Below are positions 22,480 through 34,621 of a stretch of DNA of 64,000 nucleotides, one piece after another; positions within the stretch are counted from its first letter, which is position 1, and each line of letters starts with the position of its first letter. A program made the position numbers and the translations under genes. Origin of the DNA: Takakia lepidozioides (taxonomy: Eukaryota > Streptophyta > Takakiopsida > Takakiales > Takakiaceae); the NCBI GenBank assembly GCA_030704615.1, contig CM060733.1:72974001-73038000 (forward strand), given 5' to 3'. Under the pieces are notes generated by a model. That model saw only the letters and a program-made list of their open reading frames with translations, made no database searches and was not told the DNA's origin.

Positions 22480-22500
22480 GCTCATGAAATAGCTAACCTC
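22480..22500. repeat. Element A right terminal inverted repeat
   Basis: GCTCATGAAATAG followed by CTAACCTC ends exactly before the 9-bp duplication TGTTTAGGC at 22501-22509. CCGCTCATG repeats precede it. Confidence 0.9.
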
Positions 22501-22509
22501 TGTTTAGGC

Positions 22510-22753
22510 CCTGGAGTGGTTATCTTCATGGCAAGCGCGGTGGGCTCATCTTTCTCGAGTTGAGCCTCACCGCGCTTAGCTATGGTGCCGTAGTGTGGAT
22601 TCCCCATGGCATGGGGTGCACTTGGCTCGACTTGTATTTGAGTAATGATTTTATATATGCATCAGTTTATGTGAGTTCATGTGAGCTTGTGTTCTTCTTA
22701 TTTATCATTGTGATGGACTAATGGCAGCCTAGTGGTGGAGCAGCCTAGTGGTT
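22510..22753 (+). mobile_element. Rest of interrupted LTR and a second LTR-like start
   Basis: Positions 22510-22709 continue the sequence cut by element A. At about 22710 a second TGTGATGGACTAATGGCAG begins, matching the LTR start at 8872. It runs only 44 bp before element B interrupts it at 22754; the same repeat type resumes at 58967. Two LTR-type starts therefore lie in the same orientation. Confidence 0.5.
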
Positions 22754-22774
22754 GAGGTTTACTATTTCATGAGC
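22754..22774. repeat. Element B left terminal inverted repeat
   Basis: GAGGTTTA + CTATTTCATGAGC, followed by tandem CATGAGCC units to about 22820. Confidence 0.88.
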
Positions 22775-23229
22775 AGAAACCATGAGCCATGACCCATGAC
22801 CCATGAGCCGCATGAGCCGCACAAGCGGTGAGCCGAAGTCTAAGACACGCGGATTTCATGAGCGGACTCCTCCAAATTTGGAAATGCGGCAAATTAAACA
22901 AGTATTAAAATAATAGTTTTTTTATTTGACCTTGTCATTTTTGGAAGTTCCACATCCTGTAATGCGACGAAGATATGTCGTCAGTAACAAGTCCGCTCAT
23001 GGTTTTTTAGATCCGCTCATGGAAATGATTGACCGTGCAACGAGAAATCCAGTATACCACGGCAAAAGGACGTTGCATACTGGCCTGTATAGAGTATTCC
23101 GCGGTTTTACATGTCTTAACATTGGAATGAAGCTGACCCTTCTGCTGCGATTGAACCAATAGAGTCTGCACCAATAGAGTTTGCAGTACTTCACAATTCT
23201 GTCATTTTCGGGTATTCGGCGGGAAAGAT

Positions 23230-23410
23230 TTGCGACTCAACTAGGAAATGTGGTGCCGCATTAGGGCTCGCACGTGCGAAATTTCTGGGGAGTTTGGTGT
23301 TGGCGACGATCGGCTCCCTGAAGGCTGGGTGCGACTATCTTGCTATGACGAAGGCCACATCTACCAGTACCTACGACGTTACTTGGAAATGCGGCGCCGC
23401 ATTTCCTTGC
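23230..23410. repeat. Two single palindromes near the element B left end
   Basis: AAATGTGGTGCCGCATT (about 23246) and AAATGCGGCGCCGCATTT (about 23388) are isolated copies of the element B palindrome, about 0.5 kb inside the left end and downstream of the transposase stop. Confidence 0.8.
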
Positions 23411-23668
23411 CGGGGGTCGAATGAGGAAAGCAAAGTTTGGGAGAGCAGAAAAATAGGAACCCTCCAACAAACAAAAATACAAGCACGTAGAAACAGAAGT
23501 GAATGACATAGTATTATCTTAGTTCGAGCAAAACAGGTTACTGGAAGGCAAGACATAAGTCCGACCTTTCTGTGGCCAGACTCAGAGGTACTTGCAGTAG
23601 TACAGTTCTACTACAACTGAAACTCCGAAAAGGATGGGCGTACCATGGTTGGGGACCGCAAGCCAAGC

Positions 23669-26600
23669 TCACTGGTCCCCTGGATCCATATTCAGAAGAG
23701 TGTGCACCTCTTGGGGGCTCAACCCTGGTGCATGTATGAAGTGATGAGTTGTGGAATTACACCGGAGTCTCTTTAGGTACACGTAGTACAGATGCTTGCA
23801 AGGGCAGTATGATGCCCCCTTGTTCGTCATGATCTGGAAGTCGGTGCAATTGCAGGTGGGTAATTCTGAAATGGTGATGGTGTACACCTCATTGCGAACA
23901 GCTGAGCCTGTCGTGGCCATCTGATACACACGCCCGAAGCCTGGTGGGGGCACTTCTGTCGAGCTCTGGATTGTACAGTTCATCCGAAGTGCATTCCCCA
24001 TCCTTGTCTCGTTCACTTTTGAGGGAGGTCGCCGCCTCTTCGGTTTCCCCCAACGGTGTGTAGGATGCTTAGAGCTGTCGGGTCCCATTGTTCTTGCTCT
24101 CATAGGGGTCGGTGGTGGAGGCTGTGGAAGCGGAAATGGTTGTCTGGGGACGTCAGTGCGCTGCACCATCCAAAATCTTGCGGCGGTAAGGGCGTCGGCC
24201 TCAACCTGACTCAGATCGCAGCCTGGTTCCACCGGCCACACCGGGGCAGCCTCTGGCATTGTTTGTATGCCGTACTTGGGCTTTCCATACACGCAAGTCA
24301 TAATGTCGTGCCTGCAGAACCAGAACTGGGTGGTTGTCGCCTCCGCAAACTTTGCATGGACAAATCTTCCTGTAAAAGTAGGAGCAGGGACAACACCATC
24401 TGGATTCCTCCTTATCATCTCTAAACAACGTTGCCGTGTATCCACTCGAATTGCGGAACACCTGCCTCGAAACGACGGCTTTGTGCGAGCAATTCTCCAC
24501 TGTGACGCAGACACAGTCGTCTCCACAATGGCTTGGCCATACTGCATAACAGCGGGCGGAATCTGGGGCAAGCGAGCGGTGGGAATTTCTCGCACGGAAT
24601 CCCCGCTTGAAGGCGATGGCGATCTGGAATTTCTTGGGCTTCCACTGCTGGAAGACACATTGTGCGGCAACATGACGGGCCCTCGAGGTGCTGTCCGAAT
24701 GTTCCTGTCGGATCTCTAGGAATCCTCTTCGCACCCGGGTTCCTCTTCAATCCCCCGCCTCACAGGGCAAGTACGGACGTCCCCCTCTAGGTGCTCACCT
24801 CTGCGGTGCAGAGGCGTCCCTTTGATCTTCTCTCGCAATGTTGTCGCCCATTTCAGTGGATTCTTCGACCTCGAAGCTGTTCGTACCAACAATTCCTCCC
24901 TGTCCGGCCCAAAGCCCCATTGTTTCCCACTCAGGAACTTGTAGTACATGGCTTGCTGCATGATTGCTCTGTCGATGTCCTCCGTTGTGGCCGTCACTAC
25001 GTCCACCAGATGTGCGGCAGAAGACGCTCGCCAGGAGGAGTGCACTGATTCTGCCATATTCGTGTTCGGCATGTCCGTGTCGGAATCCCAAGCACCGCTC
25101 CTACAAGGACACAAACAATGGTGAGGAACCAATGGAAAGGTCCGTAATAGAAAGACAATTGCACGAAAATAACAGCATCATACCTCCCGCATGTACTGTC
25201 CGAACTGTCGATACCGGAAATGCCACACCCCAACCAGCTGTGCAAGGCTCCCAGATTGGTTGTCTCCACTGCACCTGACGTGTTCCACCAAGCCTCGATG
25301 ATAGCAAACTTAACCTCCGCGTCATCAAATGTGGGTGCATCCTTCCACGCCGTACAAAGGACACGGTGTTCAGCCTGGAATGAGCTAGCAACAAATTTGG
25401 TAGTGTAGTGAGATAGACTCTGCATCCAATGGAATCCACAGGATCTCTCTTTCCCCTCCATTGGAACATTGGGGTCCTCACCGTACACACGCCGCACCGC
25501 TGCCCAGTTGGCCTGAGCGTTGTCTGCCATGAATCCCCTGAAATTGGGCTCTGGCAATCCCGCCCTTGCCATCTGCTCGTTTATGCCCTCCCACAGATGC
25601 ATCTCCGACTGTGTGTCCTCCCCTTTCATCTCGCAGATTGCAATCGTCATGAGCCTCTTGGAGTGATAGTCATAAACATGCGCACCCATAGTCACCCACT
25701 GATGGTTTGTAATTCGCTTGATGTGATCAAACATCACCCAAGCATTCGACAAGTTTCCAGTTGTCATGCGAGTGACCAAGTCGACTCCACTCCCAGGCCC
25801 ACACGTCGACATTTTGAAAATGTAACAACGATCGGATTCGCTGCCTTGCCCTGGAAACCTGCTACCTTGGATGTAGTCATATCCAGTCATTCGTTTCACC
25901 TCCAGGATTGAGTGCATGTCCGACCCCCGGCGAACTCCTGCTTGCAAGATACGATGTGATTCCGCACATTCGGACTACAAACGTGCGAGACGGACTCCAA
26001 CAGGTCAAGCATCTCCTCTTCGTTCAAGGGCACTCGGTCTGAACCATCTTCAGACATGATTTTGCCAAGAGCAATCTTGTGGGCTGCCTTCAGCTGAATC
26101 TGCTTTGGTCTGGCTCGGGGGCTCAATTTCACCTCCTCTTTTATGATGTCGTGTGCTTCCTGCACAGCCTCACGCATGTTGCCTCTCGCCAAGGGGTGGC
26201 AGTGGACCCCAACATGTATGCAAGCTCTAGTCAAGTCCGGGAGCAAATGGATAACGTAATATTGCTTGGCTCTGCACATGGACATGCACGTCGGTGGTTC
26301 TTTGCAATGTGCGCACTTGAAAGTACCTGCAGGAGCTTGGCTGGAGACAATGAATGGATGATGCGTTGTGCCAGTCCAATCCGTCTCGTTTCTCCGCCCT
26401 CCTTTGGAGAGAAAGTGGAAGCAGGCGGGATTGAGGCACCTCAGCTTCCCCGCACAGAGGACGTATCGTACACGAACACCATCAGCAATTTTCGTGCTAC
26501 TGGTCTTCGTCACACACCAGGGGTGTCCGTCATGCTTTCGATCCATGTCTGTTAACATCCCTGAGGCTTTGTTTGACGAAGTAACAGGTGGAAACTCGAA

Positions 26601-27274
26601 GATGACATTGCCATCGACTTCGGGAGGCAGATACGTTACCTTCCTGACCAGAAATTTGGCATAGTCAAGAGCAGCCAGTCGGAGCGAGAACCATCGAGGT
26701 GATGTTGCCGTAGGAGCTGCACAATGGACCGGGTTGGAGTTATGCTCGAGGGTACATGCGTAGCACCTGCAGAGACGTCCATGTCGGACTTGAACGACCG
26801 TGTGGAGGACATGGGGACCTCAATGCACTCATCTTCCTCGTCGGAAATGTCGAATACGTCCACACGAGAAGCTATGGAGGGTCTTGACGGTCCAGGTCGG
26901 GAATGATTATCGTTGCATACCTCTCTGTTGGCAGTGGCCGCCTGTCGGTTTCCGAACTCCTTTGTGGATGGTGGGGGCAGCAACTGATTCGGAAAGGGAA
27001 TGGGCATTTCCACAGCTCGGTACAGGATGGTGTCTGATGGGGGTACGTGCCATTCGATTCCGCAACCTCCGTCGTTACCTAGCACGACAATGGTTTCGTC
27101 AACCTGTCCAGGAACATCCTTCCTTTCTTCTTCCAAATAAATTGTGCCCGGTTTGACCTTGAATTTGGAACAAAGGTAAGTTTCAGTCACTTTGCAAAGT
27201 CCTCCCTCATTTGGGATCCAGGCTCTCCCAAGTTGCGGAGGACAGCAAACTATAGCGTAGGAATTCGGAGCCAT
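23669..27274 (-). pseudogene. Element B SWIM-finger DDE (MULE-like) transposase, most complete copy
   Basis: ATG is at 27274 (SYAIVCCPPQLG). Further blocks are VTYLPPEVDGNVIFEFPP, MLTDMDRKHDGHPWCVTKT, CAHCKEPPTCMSMC, WVTMGAHVYDYHSKR (probable first catalytic Asp), GFMADNAQANWAAVRR (second), CGFHWMQSL (C-x2-H typical of MULEs), an intron (about 25235-25110), NTNMAESVHSSWR (candidate Glu), WRIARTKPSFRGR, FWFCRHDIMTC, and the SWIM finger CNCTDF..YCPCKHLYYVYLK. The stop is at 23669. Frameshifts near 26690, 25935 and 25245 break the frame. Transposases of this type cut and paste the element by its inverted ends. It is divergent from the methyltransferase-like gene across the 27655-28925 array. Confidence 0.87.
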
Positions 27275-27654
27275 CGAAGACCGCACGAAGTTGGCAAGTG
27301 CGAGGTTCAGTATAGCGACAGACCAAGGCTCACAGACACCATGTTAGTGGATCTGCGGAGTCCATCGACGATTGGAAGTCGCACATTGAAGTGGAAAGTA
27401 TTGTTTCAAGCTACATGCATGAAGGTGGGAGGTGTGATTCCATAGCCAGTAAGTATGACAATGATGGCCAATTCGGCGACAAAATAACATCTCCTGACAG
27501 TTTCTCCTGAGGGTGGATCCAGCAGTATTCTCCGTGCAGACATGAACGTTCGCACTGACAAGTGCCAGGACTGTTAGTTAAAATGGTCAGACAACCAAGT
27601 TGTGCTCATTAAGACAGGCCGCAATTGTGTTGTTTCGGAACAATGCAACCCATT

Positions 27655-28925
27655 GAGGTTCCGCATGCGGAAATGAGGTTCCGCATTTCCGTCCGGAGTG
27701 ATACTTTCGATTGTTGTTGGACGGACATACGGCGCCGCATTTCCGTTTTACATCTTAGTCATGCACCAGTGCGGCGGAAATGCGGCACCGAGTTTCCGTC
27801 CGGGGGAAACCTTTATACTCTCCAGAACGGAAATGCGGTGCCGCATTTCCATCCAACAAGCACAGTATGTGAAGGTGGAATGGAAATGCGGTACCGCATT
27901 TCCGTTCTGATTGAGAATCATGAACCACAGGAACTGAAATGCGGCACCGCATTTCCGTCCGAGTTGCACCTTCCGACATACCAAAACGGAAATGCGGCGC
28001 CGCATTTCTGTTTTGTATTTGAGGCATGGAGCTGAGGGATAGAAATGTTGCACCACATTTCCGTCCGTTTGAGACCTTCATACTCTCCAGAACGGAAATG
28101 CGGTACCGCATTTCTGATTGAGAATTATGAACAACGAGAACTGAAATGCGGCACCGCATTTCCGTCCGAGTCGCACCTTCCGACATACCAGAACGGAAAT
28201 GCGGCGCCGCATTTCCGTTTTCTATCTCAGGCATGGAGCGGAGGGATGGAAATTTTGCACCGCATTTCCGTCCGTTTGAGACCTTCATACTCTCCAGAAC
28301 GGAAATGCGGTACCGCATTTCCGTTCTAACTGAAAATCGTGAACCATCGGAACTGAAATGCGGCACCGCATTTCCGTCCGAGTCGCACCTTCCGACATTC
28401 CAGAACGGAAATGCGGCGCCGCATTTCCGTTTTGTAAATGAGGCATGGAGCTGTGGGACGGAAATGCGGCACCGTATTTCCGTCCAGGTGAGACCTTCAT
28501 ACTTTCCCGAACGGAAATGCGGCACGCATTTCCGTTCATCAACTAAGGTATGAAGGTGGAACGGAAATGCGGTACCACATTTCCGTTCAGATTGAAAATC
28601 ATGAACCACACACGGAACTGAAATGCGGTGCCGCATTTCCGTCCGAATCGCACCTTCCGACATTCCAGAATGTAAATGCGGCGCCGCATTTCCCTTTTGT
28701 ATCTCAGGCATGGAGCTGTGGGACAGTGCCGCATTTCCATCTGTGTGAGACCTTCATACTCTCCAGACCGGAAATGCGGCACCGCATTTCCGTTCAACAA
28801 CTAAGGTTTTGAAGGTGGAATGGAAATGCGGTGCGGCATTTTCTTCCAACAAGTACGGTATGTGTAGATTCGGATGGTACTTAACGGAAATGCGGCGCCG
28901 CATTTGCATTTCACTCCAACTCATC
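27655..28925. repeat. Element B palindrome array between divergent genes
   Basis: More than 20 palindromes of the form AAATGCGGYRCCGCATTT, spaced roughly 55-65 bp, are joined by alternating linkers (GAGACCTTCATACTCTCCAG, ATCATGAACCACA, CACCTTCCGACATACCAG). The centre alternates between CGGCGCCG, CGGTGCCG/CGGCACCG and CGGTACCG. The array occupies the 2-kb gap between the transposase ATG (27274, minus) and the methyltransferase-like ATG (29256, plus), as the corresponding array does in element A. Confidence 0.92.
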
Positions 28926-29255
28926 AGACGCTGGGACGGAAATGCTATGAAATGTGAACACGTGGAGCAACGGAATTGCGGCACATGTCTGCACTCTATC
29001 TGACTGAAGTGGCACGAGGCGGCGCGGCCTGACCGTTGGATAATGATGTTTGTTTTTCGAACGGCAGGCGTACCCTTAACGATTCGAATTTCGTAATGAC
29101 GCAAAGTCCACGAGGAGACACTTTCGTCCAACCCTTTCGAACCCAAGTGGTGCATCACCGCCGTTTCATCTTCTTTTGTCGTGTCTACTGAGTCACCCCT
29201 CTTGCGCCCTTTCCATCTGCACTCTTTGCCCTTTTTCCCTGTCTCTATTCTTCTT

Positions 29256-29572
29256 ATGCTCGAACCTGAGAGGGAGGGAGTGCGTGCACCAGAGAAGAGA
29301 CATCGTCGCAAGCTCCAAAAATTGTACTTCGGACGTAGGCCAATGCCAAAGGGGAGGAAGCAAATGCGTCTACAGGAGGAGATTGCCATCTCACAGCATC
29401 AGGCCATGTAGGCAACCCAGCCACCAGTGAGAGCTCCATGCTATCGGGATTCGCCAGCTGATCGAGCACCGAAACCCCCCTCATTTTTCTTCTGCAATTC
29501 TTAGACTGTATGCTAGGAGACTTGAATGCAGAAGATGTTTGCATGCCTAACCGGAAAGGTGGACGTGCTGGA
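29256..29572 (+). pseudogene. Element B methyltransferase-like gene, exons 1 and 2 (5' part)
   Basis: Exon 1 starts at ATG 29256 and encodes RRKLQKLYFGRRPMPKGRK and QMRLQEEIAIS, matching element A exon 1. A GTAGGC donor lies near 29408. Exon 2 starts after TGCAG at 29531 and reads KMFACLTGKVDVLEG. At 29573 element C is inserted. The frame resumes after C with SQESKEPQAES at about 37109. Element C carries the homologous exon (MFSCLFDMGAGEGSQ at about 31955), which confirms that this is coding exon 2. Confidence 0.65.
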
Positions 29573-29593
29573 GAGGTTTACTATTTCATGAGC
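29573..29593. repeat. Element C left terminal inverted repeat
   Basis: GAGGTTTA + CTATTTCATGAGC, followed by five tandem CATGAGCC-like units to about 29635. Confidence 0.9.
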
Positions 29594-29734
29594 GCATGAG
29601 CCCATGAGCCCATGAGCCTATGAGCTCATGAGCGGACATCCGCGGAATTGGAATTTTCCTGCCTTTATTGACGGTGTTATGTCCTCTTACCTCGGTAATA
29701 GGGTCTGTTTCTCCTGGTCCAGGATGCGGAATGA

Positions 29735-30025
29735 GGTATTTCGGCGCCATTATTCCCAAGAGCAGTGTGCTAAAATGGTGTTTTGAAGACATCCACCGGG
29801 GTATTTCGGCACCGAAATTACCTCTTAAAATGTGATATAGTGCGGTATTTAATGGCGCAGAACGGGCTATTTGGGCGCCGAAATACCCAAGTGGAATGTG
29901 CTGAAGTGCCTTGTGCTGAAGGCTTCCATCGCGATATTTTGGTACAGTAATTCATCCGTGGAATTTTTGAGGCCCATATAACGAAGGCGCGCATTGGGCT
30001 ATTTCGGCGCCAAATTTCCCAATAG
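29735..30025. repeat. Element C left subterminal palindromes
   Basis: Four degenerate sites (TATTTCGGCGCCATTAT, TATTTCGGCACCGAAATT, TATTTGGGCGCCGAAATA, TATTTCGGCGCCAAATTT) are spaced 60-130 bp just inside the left end. Confidence 0.8.
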
Positions 30026-30264
30026 GAATGTTAGAAACGGCAGGGTTTTCATGGCTTCAAGTTCTCGGCTCGATGGTGTGCATAAATTACTTGTAGGGTT
30101 CTTCAATGAAGTTTGCGTCTCTTCTGCTTTTATTATACATTTTGGTTGGCGGAAGAAATGTAGGGAATCGGACAAGCAGTCTGAACACAATGATTTTTCA
30201 AATCGTCAATATTTTCATTAAGTGTTTCAGAACTGTACAACAAAAGGATCCAAATGAGACTTTG

Positions 30265-31955
30265 CTATGGTGAGGATCCGCTATCACTGTCCGATGCATC
30301 CCCGGCCTCATGCAAGGATGGCTGCCTTCCACCTGCCTCCGAACCTGCACTGCCGCTACCGCTGTTACTCTGAGAAGCCCTCCCCTCAAAAATACCATCC
30401 TCACCAGCCGGAACTGTCCACCTGGGTGCGGAAGTGTCCTCAACATTCCCCTCGCTCTCGGACGCGGATTCTATTACGAACTTCCCTACTCTGCCTTTCA
30501 CAATTCTATGTTTGGCCTCACGCCTCATTATAATTCTCTGCTCATTCCCGTATGTCAATTGCTCTAACCGAGTAGGCCTATCCTCCCTGCTGATGGCTTC
30601 TCTGGCAGCCGTGTCTGCATAGGCTGGTAGAAAAAAAGGCTTCTGGGGACTCGCGAGAAACGATTTTCTGGCAAAGAATGGCCGATGCGATTCTGTCTCT
30701 TCCTCTGCAACAGGGTCCGATTCGGGCAAGTCTCCCAGCTTCTCCTCGTCGGACGACTCTGCAAGGCTGAGTGTACGCACAAACATAGAATGAAGTACAT
30801 TAGAGAATTCAAACAGGGAATCATCGGCAGGTTGCATGGTCCCTACAACCGAAACCAATACACTTACTATGGTGCAACTCACTCGAAGACAGGCATTGGG
30901 GGAAGCGGCTTCGGGCGCCCCTGCATCGAACGAATTTCCTGGACTTCCTCCTCTTCATCTTCCTCCTCCCCTTCCACGTCATCTTCTGCGTTTTTGGGAT
31001 CCTCAGTCGGAGGCAAACGCTGAAGGCCCGCCAAATTGTAATCGTACAAGGCCGTATCCCCCTCAAATGAGAACACAAATCGGTTCGACATCCTTCCCGC
31101 CCACATACAGGCACCTGCAAATTCATACGACACAACCACAACCAAACTCAAGAATGAGTCGCTTCCTCGCACAAGCAAACATACACAAACGGAAATGGTG
31201 TCAATTTTGGTGCCGCATTCAATTAACGTTCTCACCTGTATTTGCAGTGATGTCGAGGACCCTGCCTTCAACATCCGTACATGTTTCCATGAGCGTCTGG
31301 GATGAATGCAGGACTCCTGGTCCTGCCATACCTCCATGGCTTGCCCGACAAATCACAAAGAATGTCCTTCTCTCCCACATGGTTGAACAGGACGTTATAC
31401 TCCAGTGGATCAACTATGGAATCAACAAGTCTTCCTGTTTCACGTAATTTGAATTTCTAATGTTTCTTCACGAAGCAAAATGCCTGAAAGATAAGAGTCT
31501 GCAGAGAAGGAAATGTCCTGGAGGTTTTGCTCCTCCGCAAGCTCCAGCAGGTTCTGATCGTCGCCAAGTCGTACCACGTTGTCGTCCTCTCCTTCTGTCA
31601 GCTCAATGGGCCGCCCTTCTGCAGATCCAACTCCCACATCTCCAGCGGCCTCCACCGCATCCGTGTTTTTTGAAATTGACTGCAAACCCAATATCTCTGC
31701 TTCCAGTCTCCCTAGGGGTTTTACTGGCGAAGCCATGGGCTCCTTCTGCTTCCTCGACTTCCGAACTCTAGGTGGGCTTTTCTGAGGCGATATCTGAGGT
31801 GTTGAATGAGGACTCGCCTGCCTCGATGCACTTCCACCTTGCGAGCGCAGCACCCGGGCAGGAGTATCCAAAGTTGACTGTGTTGCTTCGCCCCCCTGCG
31901 ATCCCTCCCCAGCTCCCATGTCAAACAAACAGGAAAACATGAGACACTGCACGCA
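30265..31955 (-). pseudogene. Element C methyltransferase-like gene, catalytic region deleted
   Basis: From 5' to 3' on the minus strand: exon 2 (CLMFSCLFDMGAGEGSQ, 31955 onward) and a Ser/Pro-rich linker run straight into TLIFQAFCFVKKH (about 31490). Next come RLVDSIVDPLEYNVLFNHV, TLMETCTDVEGRVLDITANTG (motif I, about 31250), ACMWAGRMSNRFVFSFEGD (about 31100), and the acidic last exon with PRWTVPAGEDGIF (30265-30882). The ParB-like and LDIPDG blocks seen in A and B are absent, so about 800 residues' worth of exons are missing. A stop and a frameshift also lie at 31460-31300. It cannot be a methyltransferase. Confidence 0.7.
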
Positions 31956-31989
31956 AAAAAAAAGGTGTAAAAGGAATATTGCGTATGGA

Positions 31990-32580
31990 GTGCTTCACAT
32001 CCGCAAAGCACGAATCTCTCACTGGTGGGCGATCCGAGTCTCCGGATAACGAGGTCTACATTTCATGCATGAGACGGAGCTTAAGTCGTGTCGTCGGCGG
32101 CTTCCCAAAATCCCGCGTCCTCCTTCTCTTTGCCGGAGTCACCTGACCTTCCACAAACTCTATGCTACCACTATGCCGCATAAGGAGAGGAAACGCAGGA
32201 GAATGTCACTGCAGAAGGGCAAGGAGCGAGAGAGCGAAGCGGTGGAACATGCAACCACTCTACACGAGCAGATGTGTAAGCAGCCACGTCTCCCGAAGCG
32301 TTGCCACCGTCCACCACTTTCTGCCGTATGGGTGATGAAGAGATTGTGACCCCTGACACGTTCGCACGGATGAAGTCGACTGGAACACGACGCGTGCCAG
32401 TTCCAGCCACCAGTACAAGATGGTTTATCCGAATTGCGGCACCGAAATACCTTCCGTTCACCGGATGCTGTTCCCGGAGCAGCCGACATTGAATGAAATA
32501 TCCGCACATCATGAAACCCAACCGCCATGAAAATCCCCTGCCTATGACATTCAACAGTCAGGTCGGTACGTTTCATCAGC
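31990..32580. other. Element C spacer, no clear gene
   Basis: This is where exon 1 of the methyltransferase-like gene would be expected, but no clear match was found. A Lys/Arg-rich open frame (32172-32346, plus) is seen, without recognisable homology. Confidence 0.4.
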
Positions 32581-32585
32581 GGACG

Positions 32586-34255
32586 GATGAATTTCGGCGC
32601 CGAAATTCATCCTATTCAAGTGCTTTCGTACACAAACTTACAAATTTCGGCGCCGCAATTCATCGCTTCCCAAGTCCTCATTCGTCATGAGCAAACCTGT
32701 CAGTGGGATATCGGAGCCGGAATTAATTCCGGAACAGTGGAAACGGCTGCACTTGGGCACATTTCATCCATATTTCGGCGCCGAAATTCATTACGAATAT
32801 CTCCGTCCACGCGTAGACGAGGTGAAATCATCCATATTTCGGCGCCGAAATTCATCCAGAGCGAAGACTAAATCGGCACCATGCTATGCTTTGCCGCCAT
32901 CATTGCCCCTGACGGATGCTGTCCATGCCTGTTGGACTTGCCATTTCTGGACATTTAACTATAATTTCGGCGCCGAAATTATACTTTATGTGCGGCAACG
33001 TCCCGTGCGAAAAAGACCACTTAATGGATACTGTCGGTTTCAAATGAAAAAAACGGCTAAAATACAATTAATTTTGACAGAATGGGTTCAATATGCCGAT
33101 TTCTCCATTAAATGCAGAATATTCCTGTTATCTTCGTCGGAACGGGGTATTTCCAACGATTTACGGAAAATTATATCATCCAGAAGCAAATAGTAAGTGT
33201 CGGGTTTGGACGAATTTCGGCGCCGAAATTCATCCGTCGCATAGAAAATGTAATATTAGAGTTACTCATTGCGGACAGTAAGGATGAATTTCGGCGCCGA
33301 AATTCATCCATTTCAAAGAAAAATAAATATTGGAGGGAGGGCATTGGATGAATTTCGGCGCCGAAATCCGGCGCTCAAACCCTGAAAAGAATTTGGAGGG
33401 ATGGAGTCGGTTGAATTTCGGCGCCGAAATTCATTGCTCGCGAAGAAAAAAAAAAAATTCGGGAGGACTTCGGATGAATTTCGGCGCCGAAATTCATTGC
33501 TCGCGAAGAAAAAAAATAAAATCGGGAGGACTTCGGATGAATTTCGGCGCCGAAATTCATTGCTGGCGAAGAAAAAAAAAATTCGGGAGGACTTCGGATG
33601 AATTTCGGCGCCGAAATTCATTGCTGGCGAAGAAAAAAAAAAATTCGGGAGGACTTCGGATGAATTTCGGCGCCGAAATTCATTGCTCGCGAGAAAAAAA
33701 TAAATTCGGGAGGACTTCGGATGAATTTCGGCGCCAAAATTCATTGCTCGCGAAGAAAAAGGAAAATTAGAAGGGAGGACTTGGATGAGATTCGGCGCCG
33801 AAGTTCATCTGTCGCAAAGAAAAAAAAAAAAAAAAAAAAAAAACTTCAGATGAATTTCGGCACCGAAATCCATCCGCAGGGCAGCAGAATTAGGGTCGGA
33901 AAAGGAGATGAAGAATGAATTTCGGCGCCGAAATACATCCATTCTGCCGATTCAGGATTACTGTCATTCGGATGTCGGCACCGATATCCGGACACGTGGT
34001 GAATCACGACTGTAATCAGGAACACATTCATCTGTATTTTGGCATCCAAATTCAACCCTCATGTGCAGAAACAATTTGATGAAGAAGATGTTCATCCGAA
34101 TTTCGGCACCGAAATCCATCCGTTGGATGCTTGGTCAGTTTCATGAGGTGAACAAATTACTATTTCTGTCGCCGGAATTCATCCCCTGGCTTCCAAAGTT
34201 GTTACATGACAGAGATGTTCATCCAGATTTCGGTGCCGAAATTCATGGGAAGGCC
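32586..34255. repeat. Element C central palindrome array
   Basis: About 18 palindromes of the form AATTTCGGCGCCGAAATT are present. From 33345 to 33790 they form a regular tandem array of about 61-bp units (palindrome, then CATTGCTCGCGAAGAAAAA, A-run and TTCGGGAGGACTTCGGATG). On either side they are more spread out and decayed. Like the arrays of A and B it separates the methyltransferase-like gene from the transposase position. An A-run of about 21 lies near 33821-33842. Confidence 0.92.
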
Positions 34256-34621
34256 TGATTTATTGTAGCCCAAGTGGTTGTACATTACAATTCAGGCACC
34301 AAATATCCGATGTGAACTTGCTGTTGTCGTCCGTTTTTGTAACGTACGTTACATACCTTCATCTTTACGTGCACTGATCACCCATCCTGTTGGATACGGA
34401 ATCCTCCAGAAAATCATTTGTGTTATTAGGTAGGACACACTCTTCTCACTGCAGGACTTCGCTGCGGAGCGTACCGAGAGGTCCCGTCTTCAACATGGAC
34501 TCCCGTGTTTGGGTAAACGTGTACTTCCATCCTGATTCTCTGAAAGCTAAAATACGTTCCACGAAATCCAATTCCCAGTCGTCATCCTCCTCCCACGAGA
34601 AGCTCTTCGCCCCGCATACCG

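Larger units (their letters stand above)
9152..22500. mobile_element. Element A: 13.3-kb MULE-like transposon with methyltransferase-like gene
   Basis: The boundaries are set by inverted ends (CTATTTCATGAGC preceded by 8 bp on each side) and a perfect 9-bp duplication TGTTTAGGC at 9143-9151 and 22501-22509. A 9-bp duplication together with a SWIM-finger DDE transposase points to the Mutator superfamily. From left to right it holds the methyltransferase-like gene (minus strand), a gag-like insertion, a large palindrome array, the transposase gene (plus strand) and a second palindrome array. Both main genes are broken. It lies inside the LTR that starts at 8872. Unlike B and C, no protein X gene is visible. 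Confidence 0.9.
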
